Shown here one piece after another: positions 21,027-33,906 of a stretch of DNA of 64,000 nucleotides. A model generated the notes under the pieces. It was not told the origin of the DNA, did not search any database, and saw only the letters and a program-made list of their open reading frames with translations. Numbering within the stretch: position 1 is the first letter of the stretch; every line of letters starts with the position of its first letter. Made by a program: the position numbers and the translations under genes. Source of the DNA: Bathynomus jamesi (taxonomy: Eukaryota > Arthropoda > Malacostraca > Isopoda > Cirolanidae); the NCBI GenBank assembly GCA_023014485.1, contig JAJOZX010007469.1, forward strand, positions 124,001 through 188,000. Reading direction: 5' to 3'.

Positions 21027-22133
21027 TTAATATCGGGTGTTGCCCCCATTTGCAGCTCTGACGGCCATTAATCGACGGGGGTATGATCCCAGAAGTGTCT
21101 CAAAGAGATCGGTATCATGACTCATTTCTTCAAGGACTTCGTTGATCGTTGCAGTCATAATTTCTGTTGAATACCGATTCTGAATGGGTTGTTCCAGCAT
21201 TAAGGACTCCACCCGATCCTTCATGATGGATCCGACATGTTCACAGACATTAAGATCGGGAGAATTGCCAGGCCATTCATTATTTCCGAAAAAATCAATG
21301 TTATTGTCCTTAAGCAGTTGTTGAGTCGCAAGTGCTTTCATACAGGGGGCTTTGTCGTGAAGAAAGGTTGCCTGTTCAACATCCAAAACACACTCGGGGT
21401 CTTTCAAAAACGGAATTACATGTTGGGCTAAAATTACATTTCGAAAATAAGGCCCATCCCAACTGGTTCCTCTTGGTTTGATAACCCAGATGAGCTTCCG
21501 AATAGAGAACATAATGAAAACACCCACACATGCTGGATTTTTTACTATTTCTCGATACTTCTGGTCGTCTGGGACTTCATCAGGAGTTGTTGCCCAAACC
21601 CGATCATTCTGAAAATTTGGTTTTCTGGAGACATAAACGAAGAATTCATCGCTGACAACCAAGTGAAGGAAATCGTCTTCCGTCCATTCCTCAAGATAAT
21701 CACAAAACCATAGCCGATCTTCAATATTAAGATCACTCTTCCGTGGCTTAGCTATTTCATGCCAAGCACTCAAGCCTTGGCGAACTCGAAATTGATGCAC
21801 AAATTGCCGATTGACTATCTTACCACGACGGATAAGTATCTCTTTCGCTACCTCAGAGCAGCTCTTCTTTCGGCGCCGTGATGCAGCAAGCACAATGTCT
21901 TTCGATTCTTGAGATAATTTCTCCGGTCTTCCTCCTCGAAATTCTGTTTCACAATCTTCAGGATTCTTATTCCAATTCCTTTTGACAAAGTCTTCTGATC
22001 TTTTTAATCTCTCAGCCACCCAGTGTCGAGTTATGAAAGTTGCACCAGCTTCCTTTGCTTCACGAACTGTGACAGCTCGAATGCGGTCAAGAACTTGCTT
22101 TTTCTCTGAATCGTTCAAAATAGATGATGCCAT
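21027..22133 (-). CDS. Tc1/mariner transposase, open reading frame
   Basis: 368 residues from ATG 22133 to the stop at 21027, close to the usual length of about 340-360. The N-terminal DNA-binding part includes VAERLKRSEDFVKRNWNKN and a basic ASRRRKKSCSEVAKEILIRR segment. Catalytic blocks are LVVSDEFFVYV (Asp 1), FLHDKAPCMKALATQ (Asp 2) and WPGNSPDLNVCEHVGSIMKD (Glu), with 37 residues from the second Asp to the Glu. It would cut and paste the element at TA sites. It is the only long transposase frame in the window with no stop or shift. Whether it is active cannot be judged from sequence alone. Confidence 0.85.
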   Translation of the reverse strand: MASSILNDSEKKQVLDRIRAVTVREAKEAGATFITRHWVAERLKRSEDFVKRNWNKNPEDCETEFRGGRPEKLSQESKDIVLAASRRRKKSCSEVAKEILIRRGKIVNRQFVHQFRVRQGLSAWHEIAKPRKSDLNIEDRLWFCDYLEEWTEDDFLHLVVSDEFFVYVSRKPNFQNDRVWATTPDEVPDDQKYREIVKNPACVGVFIMFSIRKLIWVIKPRGTSWDGPYFRNVILAQHVIPFLKDPECVLDVEQATFLHDKAPCMKALATQQLLKDNNIDFFGNNEWPGNSPDLNVCEHVGSIMKDRVESLMLEQPIQNRYSTEIMTATINEVLEEMSHDTDLFETLLGSYPRRLMAVRAANGGNTRY

Positions 22134-22185
22134 GGTTTCTGTGGGGAAAAAAAATGGTAAGAATTAAAATCACAGGAATAGAATA

Positions 22186-22587
22186 CAGGGTGTCCCGTAA
22201 GTCTGGACCCATAGGGAAAAATAATAAAATTACAAAATAGTCCAAAAATTTATTACATAATCTGTTCAAAGTGTCCGCCGTTGTGTCGCACACATAGTTG
22301 AAGACGTAATCTCCACTGCGACAGCACTTTCTGAATCACAGTCGCAGAAATTTCTTGACACGCCTCCACAATGCGTGCTTTAAGGTGGAAAATGTTCTGA
22401 AGTTTGACCTCGTACACTTTGGCTTTCAAGTGGCCCCACAAATAAAACTCCAGCGGAGTAAGATCATAATAAAAAAATAATAAAAATAATAATAAAAATA
22501 ATAAAAAAATATATTATAAATAAATTTTTGGACTATTTTGTAATTTTATTATTTTTCCCTATGGGTCCAGACTTACGGGACACCCTG
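22186..22587 (-). mobile_element. Nested internally deleted mariner (420-type), copy 2
   Basis: The same ends as 420-784 (CAGGGTGTCCCGTAAGTCTG), flanked by TA. It keeps a slightly longer C-terminal transposase remnant on the minus strand (about 22468-22250): LTPLEFYLWGHLKAKVYEV to HFEQIM, with Glu in the third catalytic position. A TAATAAAAA-rich tract at 22466-22525 marks the deletion joint. Confidence 0.85.
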
Positions 22588-22710
22588 TATAATGGTTTTT
22601 ATTCAGATTTTAACGCTCTTTCAAGTGGTCTCGCCGGTTTTTATCTATCTCTTCTAGTTTTTGCTCTACAGGGGGGGGGGCAATCATTTTCTGACACCCC
22701 GTATATATAT

Positions 22711-25450
22711 TAGGGTGGTTCACGAGCATAGGGAAAATTTAGCATCTGAGATTTCACTTTTGGGTCATTGTTGCTTTTGTTCCTACACTTAGTGTGAATA
22801 ACTGTGTGAAGTATGGTTGGTCTACGGTGTCGTTAAGAGGTCGCTCAATCATGCATGACGTGTCTCACTAATGAGTGATTACTATAGTATGACTAAATTT
22901 GGCTTCTTCTTTTGTAGGAATGTGTAGAAATGCCGCCGAAGCAATCAAAAACACGGTCTAGCAGTGAGGTGTGGTTACTAGGGAAGGCGGAGAAGAAGTT
23001 AACTAGGGCAGGACTCCCTACCAAGCTTCAAGTCCTCCGGAAATTCATGTTCCACCATCTGGAAGAGAGGAAGACAGAATATAACAGTGCGGTGATGACC
23101 TTTGAGGCTTTGATCCCGTTTTGGACAAAAGCAAACGTTCCAATGACGGATACCAGATACGCTGAGAAGAAGCTCCTGAAACTGTACGAGCAATACAAGG
23201 GGCTGAAGAAGAACCGCACAAAGAATTTCCCATCCTACAGAATGAAGGAGGACATATTTCGCGGAGACCTTGACGATGTGTTCGATCTTTCACGTCATGA
23301 CGCCCTCGAGACCATGATGAATGAGGAGGACAAGAACTTCCTTGTCGCTCAGCTCGATAATCCCACTTCCTCCAGCTTTGGCCCGATTGACAAGAAAATG
23401 GCTGACCAACAAACGAGGAAGAGGATTCGGTGTGAGGCGGAGATGAACCGAGAGGAGAAGGCCAAGCGCGAGGCGGATGCGAGATGGTCCCAGGAGAACT
23501 GGAGGCTTCTAGTTCAAGCACATCTGAATCATCAGATTCAGATACTGTAGTTTTTAAGGAGTCAGCACGAAAACGTTCCACTCCTAAGCGATTGAAGTCT
23601 GTGATTACGCCTGACATTTCCTTAGCCTTGGATCGCCACAACATCAGTGACAGGAAAGGAATGGCAGTGGTCGCAGCAACTATTAAATCGCTGGGGCACA
23701 ACTTGGACGAAGTGTCAATCTCACGCAGCACCATTCGTCGCGTGAGACAATGTACACGTGAAGCGGTGTGCCGCGAAGATCAGGCCACTTTCAAGACCCA
23801 TGAGCCCCTTCTCTTGCACTGGGATAGTAAGCTGCTTACAGATATCTCCCATGGGTTAGAGGTGGTGGACCGTGTGGCTGTGCTTGTAACCGGTAACGGG
23901 GAAGAGAAACTCCTTGGAGTTCCAATGGTAGCTGCTGCAACTGGAGAATCTCAGGCTCAGGCGTGCCTGAAGCTTGTGGACGACTGGTCTTTGAGGGGCA
24001 ACGTTCGAGGTCTTGTTTTTGATACAACTGCGTCCAACACGGGACTTCATGCTGGAGTTTGTACTCTCATTGAAAAGGAGTTGGGTATTTATCTGGTGTG
24101 GATCGCTTGCCGACACCACGTGGTGGAAGTCGTCCTTGCTGCGGCCTTCGGTGCTCGTTTCGGAACATCCAGTGGACCTGAAATTGACCTATTCAAGCGC
24201 TTCAAGCAGCACTGGGTTTTCATTGATCGCAGCAAGTTCGAGAGTGCACCCGACAGCCTGTTCATTGAAACAGCAGAGCAGAGGAAGGAAATGGTCTCCT
24301 ACTACAAGGAGGCTGTCAAGAAGAAGAGCCAGCGGGACGACTATGATGAACTGATGCTTCTCTGCCTCCTTTTCTTGGGAGGGAAGCTTGACGGTCCTGT
24401 GAGAATTCTAAGCCCTGGAGCCATGCATCATGCGCGATGGATGGCCAAGGCCATTTACACGCTCAAGGTGTTCCTATTCAGAGATCATTTCACCTTGCTT
24501 CAGACCGAGAAACGGAACATCGAGGAACTAAGCCTTTTTATCACGCTCCTTTACGGGCGCTACTGGAACGAGGCCAGTGTTGCATACATGGCTCCATTGA
24601 ATGACCTCACTTTCTTGCGCCAGCTGAAAGCTCACCCAGGAAAGACGAACGACGCCGCATTTGCCGCGATGAAGCGCCATTTGTGGTTCATTTCTGAGCA
24701 CTTAATCCCCTTGGCACTCTTTGATCCTCGAGTTCACGCGTCCACGAAGGAGAGGATTGCTCACAACATTGTAGCTGTTCCCGAAAAAAGAAAAGGACTC
24801 AAGCGCGTAGACGGAAAAACGTTCTCCTCGAGCAATCCCTTGGAATTCTATGCCACCAAACGTTCAACAATCTTCTTCAACCTCGTCATGCAGCACGGAA
24901 GTGAACAGGCGCAATTATTCCTGTCCAAGACACCAAATGATTGGAACACAGATCCAGCTTACCAAAGGAATGAAGGAACGTGTAGAGAAGATGGCAGTGG
25001 TTAACGATTGCGCAGAAAGAGGAGTTGCATTCATTAAGGCTTTCAACAGCACAATCACGAAGGATGAAGTGCAAAAGCAGTACCTTCTCCGCGCAGTCGC
25101 TCAGCACCGCAAGGAATTCAAAGAGCCGACTGAAACTGGTCTCAAGAAGACCTAAAGATCTTCAACTGTGTGCATTATTTGTTCCGCTGTTATACTTTCA
25201 TAATATATTAATATATATATATATATATATATAATAATATAGTCATAAATTGTCAAGTCATTATTATCCTTGTTCAATAAATGTTCGTCATAAATTGTCA
25301 AGTCATTATTCAAATTGTTTCATTTTGAGCAAGTGCATAAAAAGGGCCTAGAGCAAAGATAATTGGCACGTTTATTCTTGTGGGGGAATAGAATAAGGGC
25401 AGACGTGACCGAATTTAAAATAAAAAAAAACGCTGTTGTGGACCACCCTA
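22711..25450 (+). mobile_element. hAT-like element of unfamiliar family, copy 2
   Basis: Termini TAGGGTGGTTCAC (22711) and GTGGACCACCCTA (ending 25450) are short inverted repeats. The flanks ATATATAT and ATATGTAT agree at 7 of 8 positions, compatible with an 8-bp target duplication inside a TA tract. One transposase-like gene runs on the plus strand from 22930 to 25155. The gap from 25160 to 25425 is non-coding and contains a duplicated CATAAATTGTCAAGTCATTA word. Compare copy 1 at 5128-8546. Confidence 0.8.
22930..25155 (+). pseudogene. Unfamiliar DDE-type transposase (hAT-like), two frameshifts
   Basis: About 720 residues over three frames: 22930-23550, about 23484-25004 and from about 24975 to 25155. 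The N-terminus has FEALIPFWTKANVPM and LDDVFDLSRHDALE, then a Ser/Asp-rich stretch (SSSSTSESSDSD) where the first shift lies. The core has LLHWDSKLLTDI, VFDTTASNTGLHAGV, ACRHHVVEVVLAAAF, GAMHHARWMAKAIY and YMAPLNDLTFL. The end has VVNDCAERGVAFIKAF and QYLLRAVAQHRKEF. The order of Asp, Asp-Asn-like block, Cys-His block, Arg-Trp and late Glu parallels hAT transposases, but I see no BED finger or usual dimerisation motif. Confidence 0.75.
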
Positions 25451-25463
25451 ATATGTATATATA

Positions 25464-25755
25464 TGGTGTAATGGTTACCGTCGCTGACTATGAATCCATC
25501 GGCCCCGCGATCGAGACCTAGTGACGGCAGACGGCGCGCAGCAAAACCCAGCTCTTCATCCTTCCAGACAATAAAGAAATTGGTAGATAAATGGGTACTC
25601 TGGGTAACCTAGTGGCTAAGACGCTGGGATGCTGGTGGGGCGTGGGTCGGATTCCACGTTAAACTGTAGGTCTAAGGTGGAGTGAAAAGATCGACCTTCG
25701 TCAGAATAAACAATTCAGGCGGAAGCAAACCAAAGCATAACCAAAGGTTACCAAA
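25464..25755 (+). mobile_element. Dimeric tRNA-derived SINE, copy 1
   Basis: Two tRNA-like heads in tandem. The first has GGTGTAATGGTTACCGTCGC and GCGATCGAGACC in box A and box B positions. The second, at about 25607-25665, has CCTAGTGGCTAAGACGC and GTCGGATTCCACG. An AATAAAGAAATTGGTAGATA linker separates them, and a shared tail follows to an AACCAAAGGTTACCAAAGG end. Copies lie at 31148-31440 and, in minus orientation, at 32046-32335. Confidence 0.7.
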
Positions 25756-26685
25756 GGTATGTGATACACACAGACCGTGCACAGAACAAGGAACTCTTCT
25801 GGGAAAATTAAATCCACTCTACAGTAGTCCGAATAAATAGTGGTAAATGACAAACACTCTAGTGTCCCTCAAGGGACCATTCTGAGTTCTATCCCATCAG
25901 GAAACGGACATGTTATGTGCCTTGAAAAGTGGACGCTCAATTTTACCACTTGAGGTTTGTTTTGTTTTTTGGCTAAAAATACAATAATTACCCCTTTTTC
26001 TTTTATGTATTCAATCCGACGCGAATGCAGCGAGTCTTTTGCTAATATTGAGGTTCTAAATATAGTGGGGCTAGGTTGCTTTAAACCAGGGGTGGCCAAC
26101 CTATGGCGCACGCGCCAAAAGTGGCGCATTGGATGATTAGAAGTGGTGCATTGCTGCTCTCAGTAACTAATTTAACTCCAAACATTAAAAGCTTGGTGAA
26201 ATCAAAACAGACTCAAAAGTCTCATTAAGGTAAGTAATGTTTACATTGTTTTTATATTAAATCATTATATCATGCAAAAATGCTAAATATATCTATATTA
26301 ACATATTTTATACAAGAATTGAATGAGGGTACAAGACTTGTATGGCGCATCTGAATTCATGCGTGAAAAAATTGGCGAATGAAATGTAAAAGGTTGGCCA
26401 CCCCTGCTTTAAACTCTTGATCCTGTCCCAAAGCTGGATCCTACTTTGCAGATAGGATCTACTTTGCAGATAGTTGTTGAGGGAAGCTATATTTTTTGGG
26501 CCTCTTTGCGAGTGACCCATTACCCACGTCGGAATAACATTATGAAAAGGAAAAACTATAGTGTTTGTCATTTACCATTACTTATTCGGACTATAGTGGA
26601 TTTAATTTTCCCAAAAGAGTTCTTTGTTCCATGCACGGTCTGTGTGTATCATATAAAATCTCAGGGGACCATTCTGAGTTCTCTC

Positions 26686-26689
<4 letters not shown>
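25756..26689. repeat. Palindromic repeat unit D, copy 1, with hAT MITE inside
   Basis: The left arm from 25757 (TGATACACACAGACCGTGCA) is inverted at 26555-26655. Both arms also carry GGGACCATTCTGAGTTCT in direct orientation. The unit recurs at 31441-32045 without the MITE. It is non-coding; short frames crossing it are not supported. Confidence 0.65.
26087..26406. mobile_element. hAT MITE, 320 bp, with perfect 8-bp duplication
   Basis: Ends CAGGGGTGGCCAACCT and AGGTTGGCCACCCCTG, a common hAT terminus, flanked by CTTTAAAC at 26079-26086 and 26407-26414. The paralogous unit at 31765-31772 has a single CTTTAAAC and no insert, so it is an empty site. The inside is non-coding, with GGCGCA words near both ends. 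Confidence 0.95.

Positions 26690-26760
<71 letters not shown>
26690..26760. repeat. (TA)n microsatellite
   Basis: Pure TA run between unit D and the start of a type B satellite module. Confidence 0.9.
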
Positions 26761-29414
<2,654 letters not shown>

Positions 29415-29427
29415 AAAGAGAGAGAGA

Positions 29428-29511
<84 letters not shown>
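29415..29511. repeat. (GA)n(TA)n compound microsatellite
   Basis: GA run followed by TA run at the end of the C-type module; the maT element starts immediately after it. Confidence 0.9.
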
Positions 29512-29514
<3 letters not shown>

Positions 29515-31122
29515 GGTGGCCCAAAAAAATGGCACCAATTTTGAGAAGTGATATCTCAATAACCATTACAGCTAGGGACTTAAAAAACAACCAAATGAAA
29601 GATAATTCTTTTCTCTTTAAATACTTATTCTATGGCTTGATGGTTATAAGCCCATATAATGCCAAAAATTGGCTTCCAAAAACAATATACAAAAAAAGTT
29701 GCGCATTTATATTTATTCCTTGATCCTAATTTTAAATGAAATTTTTCTATTCCAGACCCCTCAAGATGGGATTGAGAGAATCTGATAAGAACATTATACA
29801 AGCACTACGTGAAGAAAAAGGATATTCATTAAACAGAATCCTTTACGAATTTCCAAATAGAAATTGGAAAAAAAGAACTGTGGCACATTTTTTTACAAAA
29901 ACTTAAAGAAACCGGCAGCAGTCAACGGCGTCCGGGAAGTGGTCGACCAAAAAGTATTAGAACGCCAGAAAACATTGAAAAAGTAAATGAAATGGTTTTA
30001 AATCAAGAGGAACAACCGGGAACAAGTAAAAGTGAACGTGAAGTTGCGAAAGAAACCGGGATTTCACGTTCATCAGTACAGCGAATAATTCGAAAAGATC
30101 TTGGGTTGAAAACATTTAAGAGGGTGAAGGTTACTGCTTTATCGGAGCCTGTGAAAGAAAGACGTTTCCATCGATGTAAAAATCTATTGCGAAGATTTCG
30201 GTCAAATGAGTCTATGAAAAAAATTTGGTTTTCTGATGAGAAACGATTTACGGTCGAAACACCACGAAATACCCAAAATGATCGGGTTCGTGCAGCAGTG
30301 GCGACAAAAACTCATGTTGACCCAAAACGACTTTTGCGTGAAAAAAAACACTTTTCAGATTCGATAATGGTTTCCCTTGCAGCGTCATCTGAGAACAAAA
30401 CATCCATCATTTTTATTCAGCGAGGCGTTAAAATTAATTCAATTTACTACTGTAATGACATTTTGTCTCCAATGTTGTCAGAGATCAAGGAGACGAGCAC
30501 TGATTTTGTGTTCATGCAAGATGGAGCCCCATCTCATACAGCCAAGGAAACAATAACATTTCTCAATAATAATTGTCCTGGTTTTATCGAACCAAATAAT
30601 TGGCCACCATGCAGCCCAGATCTAAACCCCATTGACTACTTTGTGTGGTCTGCCTTAGAGAGAGAAGTCTACCATTTTCAGAAAATCCGTGATGTGAACC
30701 ATCTTCGTGAACGAATTCAGGCTGCATGGGAAAATCTCTCACAAGTGACGATCTCAAAGGCAATTTCAAAATGGAGGGCGAGATTACAGGCTGTGGTTGA
30801 CCATAATGGAGGGCAGATTGAGCCATTTATTGAAAATTAGGTTTAACTTAAAACCACAGAACTTCGTTTAAAGACCGTAAATTAGAAGATAATTAATTAG
30901 AAAAAAATAAAAGGAATAAATATAAATGCGCAACTTTTTTTTGTATATTTTTCTTATAAGCCAATTTTTGGCATTACATGGGTTTATAACCATCAAGCTA
31001 TTGAATAAGTATTTAAAGAGAAAAGAATTATCTTTCATTTGGTTGTTTTTTAAAATCCCTAACTGCAATGGTTATTGAGATATCACTTCTGAAATTGGTG
31101 CCATTTTTTTTGGGCCACCCTG
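29512..31122 (+). mobile_element. maT-like (DD37D) Tc1/mariner element, near intact
   Basis: Inverted ends CAGGGTGGCCCAAAAAAATG and its complement, extending with mismatches to about 180 bp (compare 29512-29690 with 30940-31122) and flanked by TA. It holds one plus-strand transposase gene with a single visible frameshift. Total 1611 bp, about half a kilobase of it terminal repeat and flank. Confidence 0.9.
29766..30840 (+). pseudogene. maT-like transposase with one homopolymer frameshift
   Basis: ATG 29766 opens MGLRESDKNIIQALREEKGY. The frame breaks near 29892 in a T-run; with one T fewer it would continue as HFLQKLKETGSSQRRPGSGR into the long frame that ends at 30840. The helix-turn-helix part includes VAKETGISRSSVQRIIRK. 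Catalytic blocks are IWFSDEKRFTV, FMQDGAPSHTAKE and CSPDLNPIDYFVW, with 37 residues between the second and third Asp, as in maT elements. The rest of the protein is open, so this could be a recent lesion or a base-call error. Confidence 0.85.
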
Positions 31123-31147
31123 TATATATATATATATATATATATAT

Positions 31148-31440
31148 GATGTAATGGTTACCGTCGCTGACTACGAATCCATCGGCCCCGCGATCGAGAC
31201 CTAGTGACGGCAGACGACGCGCAGCAAAACCCAGCTCTTCATCCTTCCACACAATAAAGAAATTGGTAGATAAATGGGTACCCTGGGTAACCTAGTGGCT
31301 AAGACGCTGGGATGCTGGTGGGGCGTGGTTCGGATTCCACGTTAAACTGTAGTCTAAGGTGGAGTGAAAAGATCGACCTTCGTCAGAATAAACAATTCGG
31401 GCGGAAGTAAACCAAAGCTTAACCAAAGGTTACCAAAGGT
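31148..31440 (+). mobile_element. Dimeric tRNA-derived SINE, copy 2
   Basis: Collinear with 25464-25755: ATGTAATGGTTACCGTCGC head, linker, second head with CCTAGTGGCTAAGACGC and GTGGTTCGGATTCCACG (a good box B), and a tail with GCGGAAGTAAACCAAAGC. It follows the TA tract at the maT right end. Confidence 0.7.
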
Positions 31441-32045
31441 ATGTGATACACACAGACCGTGCACGGAACAAGGAACTCTTCTGGGAAAATTAAATCCACT
31501 CTACAGTAGTCCGAATAAGTAATGGTAAATGACAAACACTCTAGTGTCCTTCAGGGGACCATTCTGAGTTCTATCCCATCAGGAAACGGACATGTTATGT
31601 GCCTTGAAAAGTGGACGCTCAATTTTACCATTTGAGGTTTAAGTTTTGGTTTTTGGCTAAAAATACAATAATTACCCCTTTTTCTTTTATGTATTCAATC
31701 CGACGCGAATGCAGCGAGTCTTTTGCTAATATTGAGGTTCTAAATATAGTAGGGCTAGGCTGCTTTAAACTCTAGATCCTGTCCCAAAGCTGGATCCTAC
31801 TTTGCAGATAGGATCTACTTTGCAGATAGCTGTTGAGAGAAGCTATATTTTTGGGGCCTCTTTGCGAGTGACCCGTTACCCAAGTCGGGCTAACATTATG
31901 AAAAAGAAAAACTATAGTGTTTGTCATTTACCATTACTTATTCGAACTATAGTGGATTTAATTTTCCCTGAAGAGTTCTTTGTTCCATGGACGGTCTGTG
32001 TGTATCATATAAAATTTCAGGGGACCATTCTGAGTTCTCTCCCAT
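31441..32045. repeat. Palindromic repeat unit D, copy 2 (empty site)
   Basis: The same unit as 25756-26689 without the hAT MITE. The arms at 31442-31545 and 31905-32010 are inverted copies of each other. The single CTTTAAAC at 31765-31772 is the unoccupied target. Confidence 0.65.
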
Positions 32046-32335
32046 ATATAACCTTTAACCTTTGGTTAGCTTCCGCCCGAATTGTTCATTCTGACGAAGG
32101 TCAAGCTTTTCACTCCACCTTAGACCTACAGTTTAACGTGGAATCCGAACCACGCCCCATCAGCAGCCCAGCTTCTTAACCACTAGGCCGCCTAGGGTAC
32201 CCATTTATCTACCAACCACTTTCTTTTATTGTGTGGAAGGATGAACAGCTGGGTTTTGTTGCGCGCCGGCTGCCGTCGGGTCTTGAACCCGGGGCCGATG
32301 GATTCGTAGTCAGCGACGCTAACCACTACACCACC
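32046..32335 (-). mobile_element. Dimeric tRNA-derived SINE, copy 3, reverse
   Basis: On the minus strand this copy has the best-preserved heads: GGTGTAGTGGTTAGCGTCGC with CCGGGTTCAAGACC, then GGCCTAGTGGTTAAGAAGC with GTGGTTCGGATTCC. These fit box A and box B of RNA polymerase III promoters. The tail ends AACCAAAGGTTAAAGG. Together with copy 2 it flanks unit D in opposite orientation. Confidence 0.75.
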
Positions 32336-33400
32336 GAGGTGTCCCAGAAGTCCTGCCCCAAATGGCTAATTTGATGTTGTACATTACTGGGCAGATGTTT
32401 TGGAGCACTGTATATGGTGATTGTAAATCACACTGAAAATGTAAATAAATAGAAAGGAACTCAGTTTGTATTTACGTGAGCCGGACTACAAAATAAACCA
32501 CTGTTCCTTCCATTCCCACTTCATTATTCATATCTACTGATTATTATTTTCAATTTTTTTCTTTTTAAGGGGTTCATTTGTCACATCTAAAATATCAGAA
32601 AAATATGAAAACTTTGAGATATTTTCATAAAACAAAAACTTAAATTTACGAAGTAGAAAAACGTAAAATTAAAAAAAATTAAATTTTCATTTATTATTTC
32701 CCAATTTTTAAAGATAAATTAATAATTTCAGTTAATCTTATAAATTTTCAACAACTAACTATTTTCAATAACTTTCACGGGGTCACTAAAATCTGTTATG
32801 GCTGTAAAAACGATAAAGTTATAGTGTTCAGGTGGAGAAAAATGGAAAAAGATAAAATGAAGAGTGGGGAAGACCGAAGAGAAAAGTCACAAGTGGAAAA
32901 AGAGAAAGGTGCGAATCTCTGTCAGTAGAGATCTCATGTTAGAGATCTCGTATCAGAGATCTCATGTCAGCAGCCATTCTATCCAACGAATTTTATAAAT
33001 ATCATTTCCAACCCAACAAAGTTCATTGCGTTGCGTTCATACAAACCGGTGGGTGGAGTACAGTAACTGATTATTATTATATCAACGCGCTCGAATCTGG
33101 TAGATCATGTTCAGTGACGAGGCTATATTCCACCTCACAGGTAATGTTAATAAGCATAATGCCCACTTTTGGGCCAACGAAAACCCACACTGGACGGACG
33201 GATGCGACTCACTTGCAATATGATCCCCGAGTAATGTGGGCAGGAATAAAGATTGATCGGCTAATGGTCCTTACTTCGTCGATAACACTGAAACTGGTGA
33301 CACTATCTAGAATTTAATAGAAATGCTGCAGCCATACCTACAACCCATTCTGGAAGACGTACAATTGGCACACAGGGCAAATCTGTGGTTCCAAAAGGAC
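32336..33400 (+). repeat. Macrosatellite 5' module B, copy 2
   Basis: Collinear with 26761-27798 from GGTGTCCCAGAAGTCCT to CCAAAAGGACACAC. The mariner transposase remnant (about 32990-33398) shows the same blocks, including the KYHFQPNKVHCVAFIQTG word in one frame and ANLWFQKD at the joint to (AC)n. It starts inside the tail of the reverse SINE. There is also a short (TA)n at 33419-33448. Confidence 0.75.
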
Positions 33401-33410
33401 ACACACACAC

Positions 33411-33452
<42 letters not shown>

Positions 33453-33454
<2 letters not shown>

Positions 33455-33906
33455 GAGCCGGATTTAGACGTGTGGAGGCCCTGGGCAGCCTCCATGTGGA
33501 GGCCCCCCTACCTTAGGGGAAGACATAATTGAAGTCATCCATAAGATTCATAATATAATTAACATACATACACTTTCAAAACATCGTGCACTCTTGTGTC
33601 TGTCCATTCCACTCATTCTGCAAAAAATGAAAGCCTCGGGTTACTCGGGTATTCCATTATAGTGAGAGTAGGCCTAAAAGAGTAATAAAAACAAAATAAT
33701 AATCAGTACACAACAAATAGTAATTGGTAAAAGTTTATGTACTACAGTGGTATTGGATGCACGTGTTTTTTTGTTGATCATCTATCGGGTTTTTCTAGTT
33801 TCGGGTTTTTTCTATTTTGATAATGGCTTGTCAATATGTGGAGGCCCCCAAGATGTGGAGGCCCGTGGGCAGCTGCCCACTTTGCCCACTCCTAAATCCG
33901 GCCCTG
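33453..33906. mobile_element. hAT MITE, 454 bp
   Basis: Ends CAGAGCCGGATTTAGAC and the complement of GTAGT-free CTAAATCCGGCCCTG, the widespread CAGGGCCGGATTTAG-type hAT terminus. Subterminal GTGGAGGCC and GGGCAGC words are near both ends. The flanks lie in TA/CA repeats, so the target duplication cannot be resolved. Non-coding inside. Confidence 0.85.

Larger units (their letters stand above)
20912..22701 (-). mobile_element. Tc1/mariner element with DD37E-like spacing and intact gene
   Basis: The inverted ends GGGTGTCAGAAAATGATTGC match over about 120 bp and include a C-run (20933-20943) mirrored by a G-run near 22671-22679. TA flanks both sides. An uninterrupted transposase gene occupies the minus strand. 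A 402-bp MITE of another mariner family (22186-22587) is nested between the gene and the right end, outside the coding region. Confidence 0.9.

Noticed and set aside
23045..23734. Long minus-strand frame antisense to the copy 2 transposase
   Set aside because: No recognisable domain; the plus strand carries blocks conserved with copy 1, so the antisense frame is a by-product.
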